From assembly GCA_050010255.1 (NCBI GenBank), contig JBEKLJ010000138.1, positions 1 to 12,952 of the forward strand: a stretch of DNA of 12,952 bases, read 5' to 3'. The position numbers were made by a program, and so were the translations under genes. The DNA is from JBEKLJ01 sp050010255 (GTDB taxonomy: Bacteria > Acidobacteriota > Terriglobia > Bryobacterales > Bryobacteraceae). This document shows, piece by piece, positions 6,143-12,788 of the stretch. The notes below the pieces were generated by a model. It ran no database searches. It worked only from the letters and a program-made list of their open reading frames with translations, and was not told the origin of the DNA. The number at the start of each line of letters is the position of its first letter. The stretch's first letter is position 1.

Positions 6143-8491
6143 ATGAACGGCTCATCCGAGGCGCGCTGGTCCCGCCTGTCCGAGGCGGCGGGTGTCCTGT
6201 GCCTGCTGCTGGGGCTGGCGGCTTGGCTCAGCCTCGTCTCTTACCATCCGGAAGACCCCTCCTGGAACACCGCCACCGGCGCCGTGCGCGCCAAGAACCT
6301 GATCGGGCCGGTGGGCGCGTACGCCTCCGACCTCTTTTACCAGGCGCTCGGGGCGCTCTCGTTCAGCTTGCCGGTCATCATCGTTCTGGTTGCCTGGAAG
6401 TGGGTTCGCGGGCGGCGAGTCGAGACGCCCTTCGTCAAGGCGCTGGGCTGCGTCCTGTTCATCTCGAGCGGCTGCGCCGCGTTCGAGTTGGGCCCGCCAT
6501 GGAGGCTCTTCGGCGCTGTGCCGGCCGGCGGGCTCCTGGGGGGCGCCCTGGCCGAATACCTGCTCAGCGCCTTCAACCCAACCGGCGCCGTCATTGCCAC
6601 CTGCGCCGCGTTGCTGCTCTCGCTCTACCTGGCAACCGGGTTCCGCCTGGCGCACGTGGCGGCGGTTGCGGCCCTGCCCGCGTTCCTCCTCCGCCCCGCT
6701 ACGCGCCGCTGGAGAGCCTGGCGGGCGCGCCGCAAGCAGCGGCGCAAGCTGGCGGGGAAGCTGGCGTCTAGGCGGGAATCCGAGCCGGCCGCCGAACTGG
6801 CGATGGAGCGGCTCGCCGCCGAGCCCCTCACCCGGCCCGAGCCGGAATTGCCTCCGGATGAGATCCCTATCCGCACGCTCGATGACCTGCCGCCCGGGCA
6901 CCGGCCGGCCCCGGCGCTCATTGAGACGCTGCGGACGGACCTGGAACGCCGCCACCCGCGGGCCGTCGAGCTGCCCGCGCACGCTGCGGCGCCCGCCCCC
7001 AAAGACTACGATCTGCCCACGACCGAGCTGCTCAATGAGCCGCCGGGCCGAACCGTTTTCGACGAGGACGAACTCAAGCAGATCGCCTCCCGCATCAAGG
7101 CCAAGTTCGAGGAGTTCGGCGTCTTCGGCTCGGTTGTGCAGATCAACCCCGGCCCGGTGGTCACGACCTTCGAGTTCAAGCCCGAGGTGGGGATCCGCTA
7201 TAACCGCATCACCGCGCTCAACGACGACCTCTGCCTGGGGCTCCAGGCCGAGTCGATCCTCATCGAGCGCATCCCCGGCAAGCCCACCGTGGGCATCGAG
7301 GTGCCGAACACCAGGCGCGAGCTGATCAGCCTCCGCCAGATTCTTGAATCCGAGGAGTTCGCCGGCTCGCCATCGCACCTGACCATCCCGTTGGGCAAGG
7401 ACATCACCGGCCGCATCAAGGTGACGCCGCTCGATTCCATGCCGCACCTCCTCATCGCCGGGTCGACCGGCTCGGGCAAGAGCGTGCTGCTGAACACCGT
7501 CATCATGTCCGCGCTCTACAAGTCCACGCCCGACGACGTGCGAATGATCCTGGTGGATCTCAAGCGGCTCGAGCTGGGCCTCTACGAGGGCATTCCGCAC
7601 CTGCTCACGCCGGTGATCACCGACCCCAGGAAGGCCTCCAACGCCCTCCGCAACGCCGTGCTGGAGATGGAGCGGCGGCTGCGGCTGCTCGCCTCCCAAG
7701 GCGTGCGAAGCATCGAGCAGTTCAACCGCAAGGTGCGGCAGCTCCGTAATGAGCCGATCCCGATGTTCGAGGAGGAGGCCGAGGCCGCCGAGGAGCTGGA
7801 GCGGCTGCCCTACATCCTGATCCTCATTGACGAGCTGGCGGACCTGATGATGGTCGAGGGCCACAACGTCGAGCACTCGGTCACGCGCCTGGCACAGATG
7901 GCGCGCGCGGTGGGCATGCACCTGGTGCTGGCCACCCAGCGGCCCAGCGTGGACGTCATCACCGGGCTGATCAAGGCGAACTTCCCCGCCCGGCTGAGCT
8001 TTCGCGTGGCCACCCGCGTGGATTCCCGCACCGTGCTGGACGTCATGGGCGCCGAGCACCTGCTCGGCAAGGGCGACATGCTCTTCCTGCCACCCGGCTC
8101 TTCGCGGCTGATCCGGTACCACGGCGCCTACGTCACCGAGGCGGAGATCAACCGGGTGGTCGAGTTCTGGAAGGCGCAGGCGCAGCCGGACTACGACCAG
8201 TCCTTCCTGATCGCGCCGCCGGAGGAGGAGGACGACGACGAAGGCGGGCCGGGCGAAGATTACACGGGCGAGGAGGATCCGCTTTACAGAGACGCCGTGC
8301 GCGTGGTGATGGACATGGGCAAGGCCAGCACTTCCACGCTCCAGCGGCGCCTGCGGCTGGGCTACGGCCGCGCCGCGCGCATCCTAGACTCGATGCAGCG
8401 CGAGGGCATCATCGGTCCGCCCGATGGCTCCAAGCCCCGCGACGTGCTCAGGCGCCCCGACTGGCTCGACCAGGCCGACGATACCCAGTAG
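6143..8491 (+). CDS. ftsK: DNA translocase FtsK/SpoIIIE
   Basis: This septum-located, ATP-driven DNA pump clears chromosome termini during division. The product has 782 residues, on the short side for FtsK and closer to SpoIIIE/SftA-like lengths. Residues 15-166 contain about five hydrophobic segments (membrane domain). A linker of about 100 residues rich in Arg, Pro and Glu follows (185-300), much shorter than in E. coli. The alpha-beta motor begins near PKDYDLPTTELL, with Walker A GSTGSGKS (440-447, K446), Walker B LILIDELADLM (D563/E564) and LATQRPSVDVITGLIKANFPARLSFRVATRVDSR. The C-terminal winged-helix gamma domain (about 715-782, KASTSTLQRRLRLGYGRAARILDSMQREGIIG), which reads KOPS-type polarity sequences, is intact. 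The start 2 nt after uppP suggests translational coupling. The TAG lies inside the palindrome shared with the convergent gene. Confidence 0.96.
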   Translation: MNGSSEARWSRLSEAAGVLCLLLGLAAWLSLVSYHPEDPSWNTATGAVRAKNLIGPVGAYASDLFYQALGALSFSLPVIIVLVAWKWVRGRRVETPFVKALGCVLFISSGCAAFELGPPWRLFGAVPAGGLLGGALAEYLLSAFNPTGAVIATCAALLLSLYLATGFRLAHVAAVAALPAFLLRPATRRWRAWRARRKQRRKLAGKLASRRESEPAAELAMERLAAEPLTRPEPELPPDEIPIRTLDDLPPGHRPAPALIETLRTDLERRHPRAVELPAHAAAPAPKDYDLPTTELLNEPPGRTVFDEDELKQIASRIKAKFEEFGVFGSVVQINPGPVVTTFEFKPEVGIRYNRITALNDDLCLGLQAESILIERIPGKPTVGIEVPNTRRELISLRQILESEEFAGSPSHLTIPLGKDITGRIKVTPLDSMPHLLIAGSTGSGKSVLLNTVIMSALYKSTPDDVRMILVDLKRLELGLYEGIPHLLTPVITDPRKASNALRNAVLEMERRLRLLASQGVRSIEQFNRKVRQLRNEPIPMFEEEAEAAEELERLPYILILIDELADLMMVEGHNVEHSVTRLAQMARAVGMHLVLATQRPSVDVITGLIKANFPARLSFRVATRVDSRTVLDVMGAEHLLGKGDMLFLPPGSSRLIRYHGAYVTEAEINRVVEFWKAQAQPDYDQSFLIAPPEEEDDDEGGPGEDYTGEEDPLYRDAVRVVMDMGKASTSTLQRRLRLGYGRAARILDSMQREGIIGPPDGSKPRDVLRRPDWLDQADDTQ

Positions 8492-8516
8492 GGGTCGATC
8501 ATGATCGACCCCTACT
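8487..8516. terminator. Perfect 30-bp palindrome containing both stop codons of convergent genes (putative bidirectional terminator)
   Basis: The 15-base half AGTAGGGGTCGATCA is followed immediately by its exact reverse complement TGATCGACCCCTACT. The ftsK TAG (8489-8491) and the nitroreductase TAG (8512-8514 on the minus strand) occupy mirror positions. Transcribed from either side, the RNA could form a long hairpin of up to about 13 bp with a 4-nt loop. There is no downstream T-tract on either strand, so it is not a classic intrinsic terminator. A protein-binding site is an alternative. Confidence 0.6.
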
Positions 8517-9159
8517 TCTTCGGGTACCCTACCGTTTGCGCCACGATCGGCCGCTGCTCCGGCCGCAGGTTGAGCGCTTTGACCAACCCCGGGCGATCGA
8601 TCATGCCGCGCACCACCGTCACCAGGCCCTCGGAGGCGCAGAACAGATAGACGTTCTGCGCGATGAAACCCGTGTCCAGGCCCGAGTAGAACGTCTTATC
8701 CGACTCGCTGCCGGCTCCCATGCGCGCGGCATCGGCCACGTAGACCAGATTCAGGGGCGCGGTCTTGACGAACCCCTGCATGCCCGTCACCCCGCGGAGG
8801 TCGCCGGCGGCCACGGGCCGGAGCAGGTTTGCCTTTGCGTCGTAGAGGTACACACCCTCGGCGGTGGCGACGTAGATGTCGATTTCCTGCATGTTGATCG
8901 CCGAGGGCGCGGTCCGCTTGCCGTCCGGCCGGTTGACGCCGAACGCCGCCCACAGCAGGTTCGACAGCACCTGGGGCGAAAGCTGCTGCGCGCTGAACTC
9001 GCGCGTGGACCGGCGCTCCGCCAGCGCCTGCATCAGCGGCTTGCCGCCGGTGGTCTCGGGCTTCGGCAGCACCACGGGTTTGAGTTCCTGCGCCGCCGCG
9101 GGCAGAACAGCCGCCGCCAGCAACAGGAGAAACGTCGGGAAGGATCTCTTCGTCCTCAT
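8512..9159 (-). CDS. exported SagB/ThcOx-like nitroreductase-fold protein
   Basis: This 215-residue protein belongs to the FMN-dependent nitroreductase superfamily, SagB/ThcOx-like branch. Residues 1-23 form a signal peptide (basic start, FLLLLAAAVLPAAA, likely cleavage before QEL), so it probably acts in the periplasm or outside. RRSTREF (49-55) is the N-terminal FMN-phosphate motif. TAPSAINMQEIDIYV (83-97) is the SagB-type PSA.N stretch. DTGFIAQNVYLFCASEGL is the conserved central helix, and the chain ends in VGYPKK. The physiological substrate is unknown; no peptide-modification (SagC/D-like) genes are adjacent, so a toxin-maturation role is not supported. The ATG at 9159 is chosen over a TTG at 9192 because it begins the signal peptide and because a TATACT -10 lies 6 nt upstream. 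It is on the same strand as the DUF1906 gene upstream. Confidence 0.85.
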   Translation of the reverse strand: MRTKRSFPTFLLLLAAAVLPAAAQELKPVVLPKPETTGGKPLMQALAERRSTREFSAQQLSPQVLSNLLWAAFGVNRPDGKRTAPSAINMQEIDIYVATAEGVYLYDAKANLLRPVAAGDLRGVTGMQGFVKTAPLNLVYVADAARMGAGSESDKTFYSGLDTGFIAQNVYLFCASEGLVTVVRGMIDRPGLVKALNLRPEQRPIVAQTVGYPKK

Positions 9160-9165
9160 GGCGCC

Positions 9166-9192
9166 AGTATAGCGATTGTGGGACGAGCCCAA
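9166..9192 (-). promoter_or_regulatory. Candidate promoter giving a leaderless nitroreductase transcript
   Basis: On the minus strand TATACT (9166-9171) lies exactly 6 nt before the ATG at 9157-9159, so transcription would begin at or next to the start codon. A weak -35, TTGGGC (9187-9192), is 15 bp upstream. No Shine-Dalgarno is possible with this arrangement. Confidence 0.4.
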
Positions 9193-9208
9193 GGGGGGCT
9201 AGCGGCGC

Positions 9209-9952
9209 CTACTGGGGGATGTAGATGGCCGCCGGGTCCGGACAATCGGCCACGCTGACGTCGATGCTCAGGCGCTGGTCCCCGTACCGCTCTTCAACGT
9301 CCAGCCGCCCCTGCCAGAGGCGCGCGAACGGCACGCCCGAGTCCGCGGGCCTTCGATCGCCTGAAAACGCCTTGGTGTTCCCGCTGACCCAGAAGACCGG
9401 CTCGGGCTTGCCGCCTGGGTAGCCGGCCACGAGCGCCTCCCGGAGCGCGACGGCGTTCTTGACGTGGCAGTAGATGCCCGGCGCGTACCCGCCGGCCAGC
9501 ACCTCGCCGCACCACGCCTGGACGTACTGCTTCATCGTGTCCGGCACGGCGTCCATGGGCTCGACGTCCAGGTAGAGCGCCGCGAGCGGCGGGAAGCCCT
9601 CCGCACCGCACTTCTTCACCGCATCGTGGCCGTCGGTGACGCCCAACGTCCGCGTGGGCGGCGTTGTTTGCGAGCCAGGCCCTTGCGCCTGCCGGCCGAC
9701 GTAGACCGGCGCGATCCCGTAGCCCATCGCTACCAGCCGCGGGCGCGTCCCCTTCCAACTGGCGTCGCGGTGACATGGGGAAGGCAGATAATACCCGACC
9801 CAGCAGTAGGGCGACTGCTCCCGCCAGATTCTGAGCGCCGCATCACCAGGGTAAATCGACGTGTCGAAACCCAGGAACAGGGCAGGCACAGAGCCGCTTC
9901 CGGTTCCAGGCGGCTTGGGGATGCTCGCGGCCTCTGACAAAGTTGCCTCCAC
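9209..9952 (-). CDS. DUF1906 (Rv2525c-like, glycoside-hydrolase-like) domain protein
   Basis: The whole 247-residue protein matches the pattern of the DUF1906/Rv2525c-like family, a TIM-barrel fold related to GH25-type lysozymes. It opens with FLGFDTSIYPGDAALRIW (27-43, D30). GYYLPSP and GYGIAPVYVGRQ follow. LYLDVEP (127-132) puts Asp129 and Glu131 in the position of the catalytic acid pair, and the C-terminal SIDVSVADCP is the last barrel strand. GIYCHVKNA and FWVSGNTK are also family-like. Its activity is unproven in most relatives; a role on cell-wall glycans is inference. No signal peptide or membrane anchor is visible in the first 25 residues, which are Pro/Gly/Ser-rich. The start is GTG at 9952; an in-frame GTG at residue 22 is an alternative. 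It lies 49 bp upstream of the nitroreductase on the same strand. Confidence 0.75.
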   Translation of the reverse strand: MEATLSEAASIPKPPGTGSGSVPALFLGFDTSIYPGDAALRIWREQSPYCWVGYYLPSPCHRDASWKGTRPRLVAMGYGIAPVYVGRQAQGPGSQTTPPTRTLGVTDGHDAVKKCGAEGFPPLAALYLDVEPMDAVPDTMKQYVQAWCGEVLAGGYAPGIYCHVKNAVALREALVAGYPGGKPEPVFWVSGNTKAFSGDRRPADSGVPFARLWQGRLDVEERYGDQRLSIDVSVADCPDPAAIYIPQ

Positions 9953-10067
9953 GGCATCGGTTATCGCACGGGGGCGGCTGCTCCTCTGCTGGATGCGCCG
10001 GGAAGTCCTGCCGGATCAACTTGATACTGTCGAAGCAGTGCGGTGACGGTTCGGCCAGCCCCGCGGG

Positions 10068-10766
10068 CTATGCCTGGATCGGCGGCAGCCCCAGCCGCCT
10101 CCGCGCCTCCTCGAGCATCGCGGCGGTGCGCGACGCGCCGCAGCGCGTGGCGCCGGCCGCGCGCACGCGCAGCAGCATGTCCAGGTCGCGCACGCCGCCC
10201 GCCGCCTTCACCTGGACGTGCGGGGCGGCGTGCCGTCGCATCAATTGCAGGTCCTCGATGGTCGCCCCACCGCTGCCATAACCCGTCGAGGTCTTCACCC
10301 AGTCGGCGTGGAGCTCACTCGAGATCTCGCAAAGCCGGATCTTCTGCGCGTCGTCCAGGTAGCAGTTCTCGAAGATCACCTTTACCTTCTGGCCCGCCTC
10401 GTGCGTGACGCCGATCAGGGCGGCCAGCTCGGCGCGCACGTAGTCCCAATTCCCGCTCAGCACCTGGCTGATGTTCGTGACCACGTCGAGCTCTTCGCCG
10501 CCGTCGGCCAGCGCCTGCCTGGCTTCGGCCAGCTTGATCGCGGTGGCGTGACCGCCGTGGGGGAAGCCGATGGTGGTGCTGGCCTTGACCGAGCTGCCGC
10601 GCAGCCGCCCGGCGCAGCGCTTCAGGTAGTAGGGCAGGATGCAGACGCTCGCCACGCCGTAGTCGAGCGCGAGCTGGATGCCCCGCTCGAGATCCTCCGC
10701 CCTCAACGCGGGGTTGAGCAGCGAATGATCGATCATTCCGGCCAGGTCTTCGTAGCTGTAGTCCAT
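10068..10766 (-). CDS. deoC: deoxyribose-phosphate aldolase
   Basis: This cytoplasmic class I aldolase cleaves 2-deoxy-D-ribose 5-phosphate to glyceraldehyde 3-phosphate and acetaldehyde (EC 4.1.2.4), the last step of deoxynucleoside catabolism. It has 232 residues, typical of the short bacterial form. IDHSLLNP (12-19) opens the barrel. Asp94 (EELDVV) is the general acid-base, Lys158 in WVKTSTGYG forms the Schiff base, and Lys187 in VKAAGGVRD is the second essential lysine. Departures from the consensus are FENCYL for the usual IETCLL, and GASRTA for the usual GTSSG phosphate loop. The ATG at 10766 has a strong GGAGG ribosome-binding site (10779-10783) about 12 nt upstream. It lies 54 bp downstream of the tRNA-Sec gene on the same strand with no terminator between, so cotranscription is likely. 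No other deo genes are present. Confidence 0.92.
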   Translation of the reverse strand: MDYSYEDLAGMIDHSLLNPALRAEDLERGIQLALDYGVASVCILPYYLKRCAGRLRGSSVKASTTIGFPHGGHATAIKLAEARQALADGGEELDVVTNISQVLSGNWDYVRAELAALIGVTHEAGQKVKVIFENCYLDDAQKIRLCEISSELHADWVKTSTGYGSGGATIEDLQLMRRHAAPHVQVKAAGGVRDLDMLLRVRAAGATRCGASRTAAMLEEARRRLGLPPIQA

Positions 10767-10820
10767 CGGTTCACGCCCTCCAGCGCGGCTGACCCTCTCG
10801 GCCCGGCTCCACCGTCCTTC

Positions 10821-10918
10821 TGGCGGAAGCTAGTGGGAGTCGAACCCACCCGCGGTACGCGAGCGCACCGCACGCCGGGTTTGAAGCCCGGGCCCGGCAC
10901 CGGCCAAGATTAGCTTCC
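10821..10918 (-). tRNA. selC: tRNA-Sec (anticodon UCA), including encoded CCA
   Basis: This tRNA carries selenocysteine to in-frame UGA codons; it is charged with serine, converted by SelA and delivered by SelB. It is about 98 nt including CCA. The acceptor stem is 8 bp (GGAAGCTA with TAGCTTCC), discriminator G and CCA encoded (10821-10823). An extended 6-bp D-stem has a 4-nt loop. The anticodon loop is CTTCAAA with the UCA anticodon at 10882-10884 and a 5-bp stem. The long variable arm is an 8-bp stem (GCGGTGCG with CGTACCGC, one G.U) and a CTCG loop. The T-arm is GTGGG-TTCGACT-CCCAC, giving the bacterial 8+5 acceptor/T geometry. These are diagnostic of SelC rather than tRNA-Ser or a suppressor tRNA. 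deoC follows on the same strand; selA, selB and selD are not in the window. Confidence 0.95.
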
Positions 10919-11170
10919 AGTCTGATTCTACCGAGTGCGCCGCACCCAGGGAGCCGGTGGATCGAGACCAGGGGGGAAGCTCCTCTCATCAGCGAGCACG
11001 CAGTAGAGGCCGGTGCCGGCGAAGTGGCCCGGACGCCCGAAGAGAAGGCTAAGCCGACAATGCCGTAATTCGATCACGGTATGATGAAAACGCGGGGATG
11101 ATGGTGAACCCACGCCTGCCAACCACCTTGCAAGCCCTGCGGGATTCCCGCTCCTACGGATGACTCGGGG
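10919..11170. other. 252-bp intergenic region between selC and the MetF-type gene
   Basis: No gene is supported here. The left end should hold the selC promoter on the minus strand. On the plus strand TATGAT at 11080-11085 is a possible -10 for the folate gene, which would give a leader of about 80 nt; no good -35 is visible. The leader contains a small hairpin (GCGGG 11139-11143 with CCCGC 11147-11151, 3-nt loop) about 20 nt before the start codon. I saw no cobalamin or SAM riboswitch motif. Confidence 0.4.
10925..10930 (-). promoter_or_regulatory. Candidate -10 element of selC
   Basis: The minus strand reads TAGAAT here, 6 nt before the first base of the mature tRNA-Sec, so transcription could start at the mature 5' end. 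No convincing -35 hexamer lies 16-18 bp upstream. Prediction only. Confidence 0.35.
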
Positions 11171-12745
11171 ATGCGAGTGAACGAGAACTTTCTGAGATCC
11201 GCCCTGGCCAAGGGCCAGTTCTTCTATTCGGCGGAACTGGTTCTGGGGCGGGACCACGCGGTGGCCGAGGCGGAGACCTTCGTGAAGGAAGCGTCTCAGC
11301 AGCCGGATGGCATCCGGGTCATCAGCGTCACGGATCTGCCGGGAGGCAATCCGGCCCTTCCCCCGGAAGCCTTCGTCTCCTATATCGCCGAGCATAACCT
11401 GACGCCCGTCACGCATCTCACCGGCAAGGACGGAAACCGTTCCTTTCTGGAAGGCCGCCTTCACGCCCTGGCACGTATGGGCGTGGAGAACATCCTGGCC
11501 CTGACGGGGGACGCCCAGAAGGACGGCTTTGCCGGGAAAGCCAAGCCCGTCCACGATCTTGATTCGGTGCTCATTCTCTGGCTGATCCAGGCGATGCGGA
11601 ACGGCATCAGTTACAGCGTGGGATCGAGGACGGTTCAGAGCACTCCGTATGACTTCCTGGCGGGGGCCGTGGTGAACCCATTTAAGGTCCGTCAACCGGA
11701 CCTGATGATGCAGCTCTACAAACTGGAACTGAAGATCGCCGTCGGAGCTCAGTTCATCATCACCCAGTTAGGGTTCAACCTCCGCAAGCTCTTCGAGCTG
11801 AAGCAGTACCTGGTCCGGGAGGGTCTGGAACGTGTCCCTGTGCTGGCCAACGTGTATGTCCCGACTGCAACCGTAGCCCGCATGATGCAGACTGGAGAAC
11901 TGGCGGGCTGCGTAGTTCCCGACGCGCTCATCCGGCGCCTGGAGGCGGAGAAGAAGCCGGAGCGGCTGGAGCGCGCGGCGCTGATGGTGGCTGCGGCCAA
12001 GGACCTGGGTTTCGCGGGCGCCCACATCGGCGGCTTCGGCCTTTCCCATCGGGATTTCATGACCATCATCGAGCGCGCCGCCGCCATCGGGAAGGACTGG
12101 CGCAAGAGGATGGACGAGCTGGTGTTTGAATACCCCGACGAGTTCTACCTGCTTCCTCCGGGCAAGGACGGCCTCAGCGATGGAGCCGGGAGCTATCAGC
12201 TCACCCGAATCAAGTCAGGGGCCTCTTGGAAGCAGCGGCTCTCGATGGCGGTGCATCGCCACCTGGTCGCGGAGAATTCCTTTGCGGCGCGTTTCTTCGC
12301 CCGCCGGCTGAGGGCCGGCAACCGGACATCGGCCGGGGATTCCTGGCGGCATGGCCTGTGGTACAGGCTGCTTGGACCGTCCTCCCTTTACCGGCAGGCG
12401 GCGCTCGGGTGCGTGAGCTGCGGCGACTGCATTCAGGATCACCTGAACTACGCGGGTTGCTCGATGCGGTGGTGCTACAAGGAGCTGCGCAATGGGCCCT
12501 GCGGCGGCTCCCGGGTGGACGGAACCTGCGAGGCTCGCCCCGATCTGCCGTGCATCTTCAACCTCGTCTATCTCAGCACCCTGGCGCTGGGCGAGGACCC
12601 CAGGAAGTTTGCGCGATGCCTGGTCCCACCGAGAGACTGGTGCCTGGACCGCACCAACGCGCTGGCCAACCGCCTGGTGGGGCTGGACAATCTCTGCAAG
12701 AGAACAGCAGTGCAGGCCGTCGGAAGAACAGAGGAAGTCCGGTGA
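11171..12745 (+). CDS. methylenetetrahydrofolate reductase (MetF) fused to a Cys-rich MetV-type (MTHFR_C) domain
   Basis: The 524-residue protein joins two units. Residues 1-310 are a MetF-type TIM barrel: YSAELVLG carries the conserved Glu22, VTHLTGKDGNR and NILALTGD the barrel strands, and GAQFIITQLGFN the flavin/folate region; it would interconvert 5,10-methylene- and 5-methyl-tetrahydrofolate. Residues about 345-500 resemble the MTHFR_C/MetV domain. CVSCGDC (C414, C417, C420), then C430, C435, RNGPCGGS (C444) and C453/C461 match the CxxCGDC...CP..QC...RNGPCGGS pattern of acetogen-type MetV and related proteins and probably bind Fe-S or zinc. In acetogens MetV and MetF are usually separate subunits; here they are one chain. 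The start is the ATG at 11171 with GGGG just upstream; a GTG two codons on is possible. A methyltransferase gene begins 43 nt downstream, suggesting an operon for methyl transfer between folate and corrinoid proteins. Confidence 0.82.
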   Translation: MRVNENFLRSALAKGQFFYSAELVLGRDHAVAEAETFVKEASQQPDGIRVISVTDLPGGNPALPPEAFVSYIAEHNLTPVTHLTGKDGNRSFLEGRLHALARMGVENILALTGDAQKDGFAGKAKPVHDLDSVLILWLIQAMRNGISYSVGSRTVQSTPYDFLAGAVVNPFKVRQPDLMMQLYKLELKIAVGAQFIITQLGFNLRKLFELKQYLVREGLERVPVLANVYVPTATVARMMQTGELAGCVVPDALIRRLEAEKKPERLERAALMVAAAKDLGFAGAHIGGFGLSHRDFMTIIERAAAIGKDWRKRMDELVFEYPDEFYLLPPGKDGLSDGAGSYQLTRIKSGASWKQRLSMAVHRHLVAENSFAARFFARRLRAGNRTSAGDSWRHGLWYRLLGPSSLYRQAALGCVSCGDCIQDHLNYAGCSMRWCYKELRNGPCGGSRVDGTCEARPDLPCIFNLVYLSTLALGEDPRKFARCLVPPRDWCLDRTNALANRLVGLDNLCKRTAVQAVGRTEEVR

Positions 12746-12778
12746 GCGGAGGGCGGCAGCCACGGGGCCGTTCCCGGC

Positions 12779-12782
12779 GGAG
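12779..12782 (+). promoter_or_regulatory. Ribosome-binding site of the truncated methyltransferase gene
   Basis: GGAG, within a purine run, lies 6 nt before the ATG at 12789. It is one of the clearer Shine-Dalgarno sites in the window and fixes the start of the truncated gene. Confidence 0.6.
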
Positions 12783-12788
12783 AGAGAT

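Noticed and set aside
6152..8122. Very long open frame on the minus strand opposite ftsK (656 codons), and similar ones opposite asnS (158-1507), the arginase gene (1518-2306) and the MetF gene (10928-11695)
   Set aside because: High GC with GC-biased third positions opens antisense frames. Their translations are low-complexity and resemble no family, while the sense frames encode complete, motif-bearing proteins.
9160..9192. Longer nitroreductase start at the TTG (position 9192)
   Set aside because: It would add 11 residues before an otherwise standard signal peptide, and the -10-like TATACT falls inside that extension.
8512..9952. SagB-like gene plus neighbour as a thiazole/oxazole-modified peptide cluster
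   Set aside because: There is no YcaO or SagC-like cyclase and no precursor-peptide ORF nearby, and the nitroreductase carries a signal peptide, unlike cytoplasmic SagB maturases.
10821..10918. selC as an integration site for a genomic island (as at E. coli selC)
   Set aside because: No integrase, no direct repeat of the tRNA 3' end and no mobile genes are visible. The metabolic genes on the right lie on the 5' side of the tRNA, opposite to the usual insertion side.
12743..12788. Selenocysteine read-through of TGA stops (metF end, and likewise asnS at 1457-1459 and arginase at 2448-2450), prompted by the selC gene
   Set aside because: All three proteins are full length at the TGA, the downstream frames are short or stop quickly, and no conserved Cys position or SECIS-like hairpin aligns with the codon.
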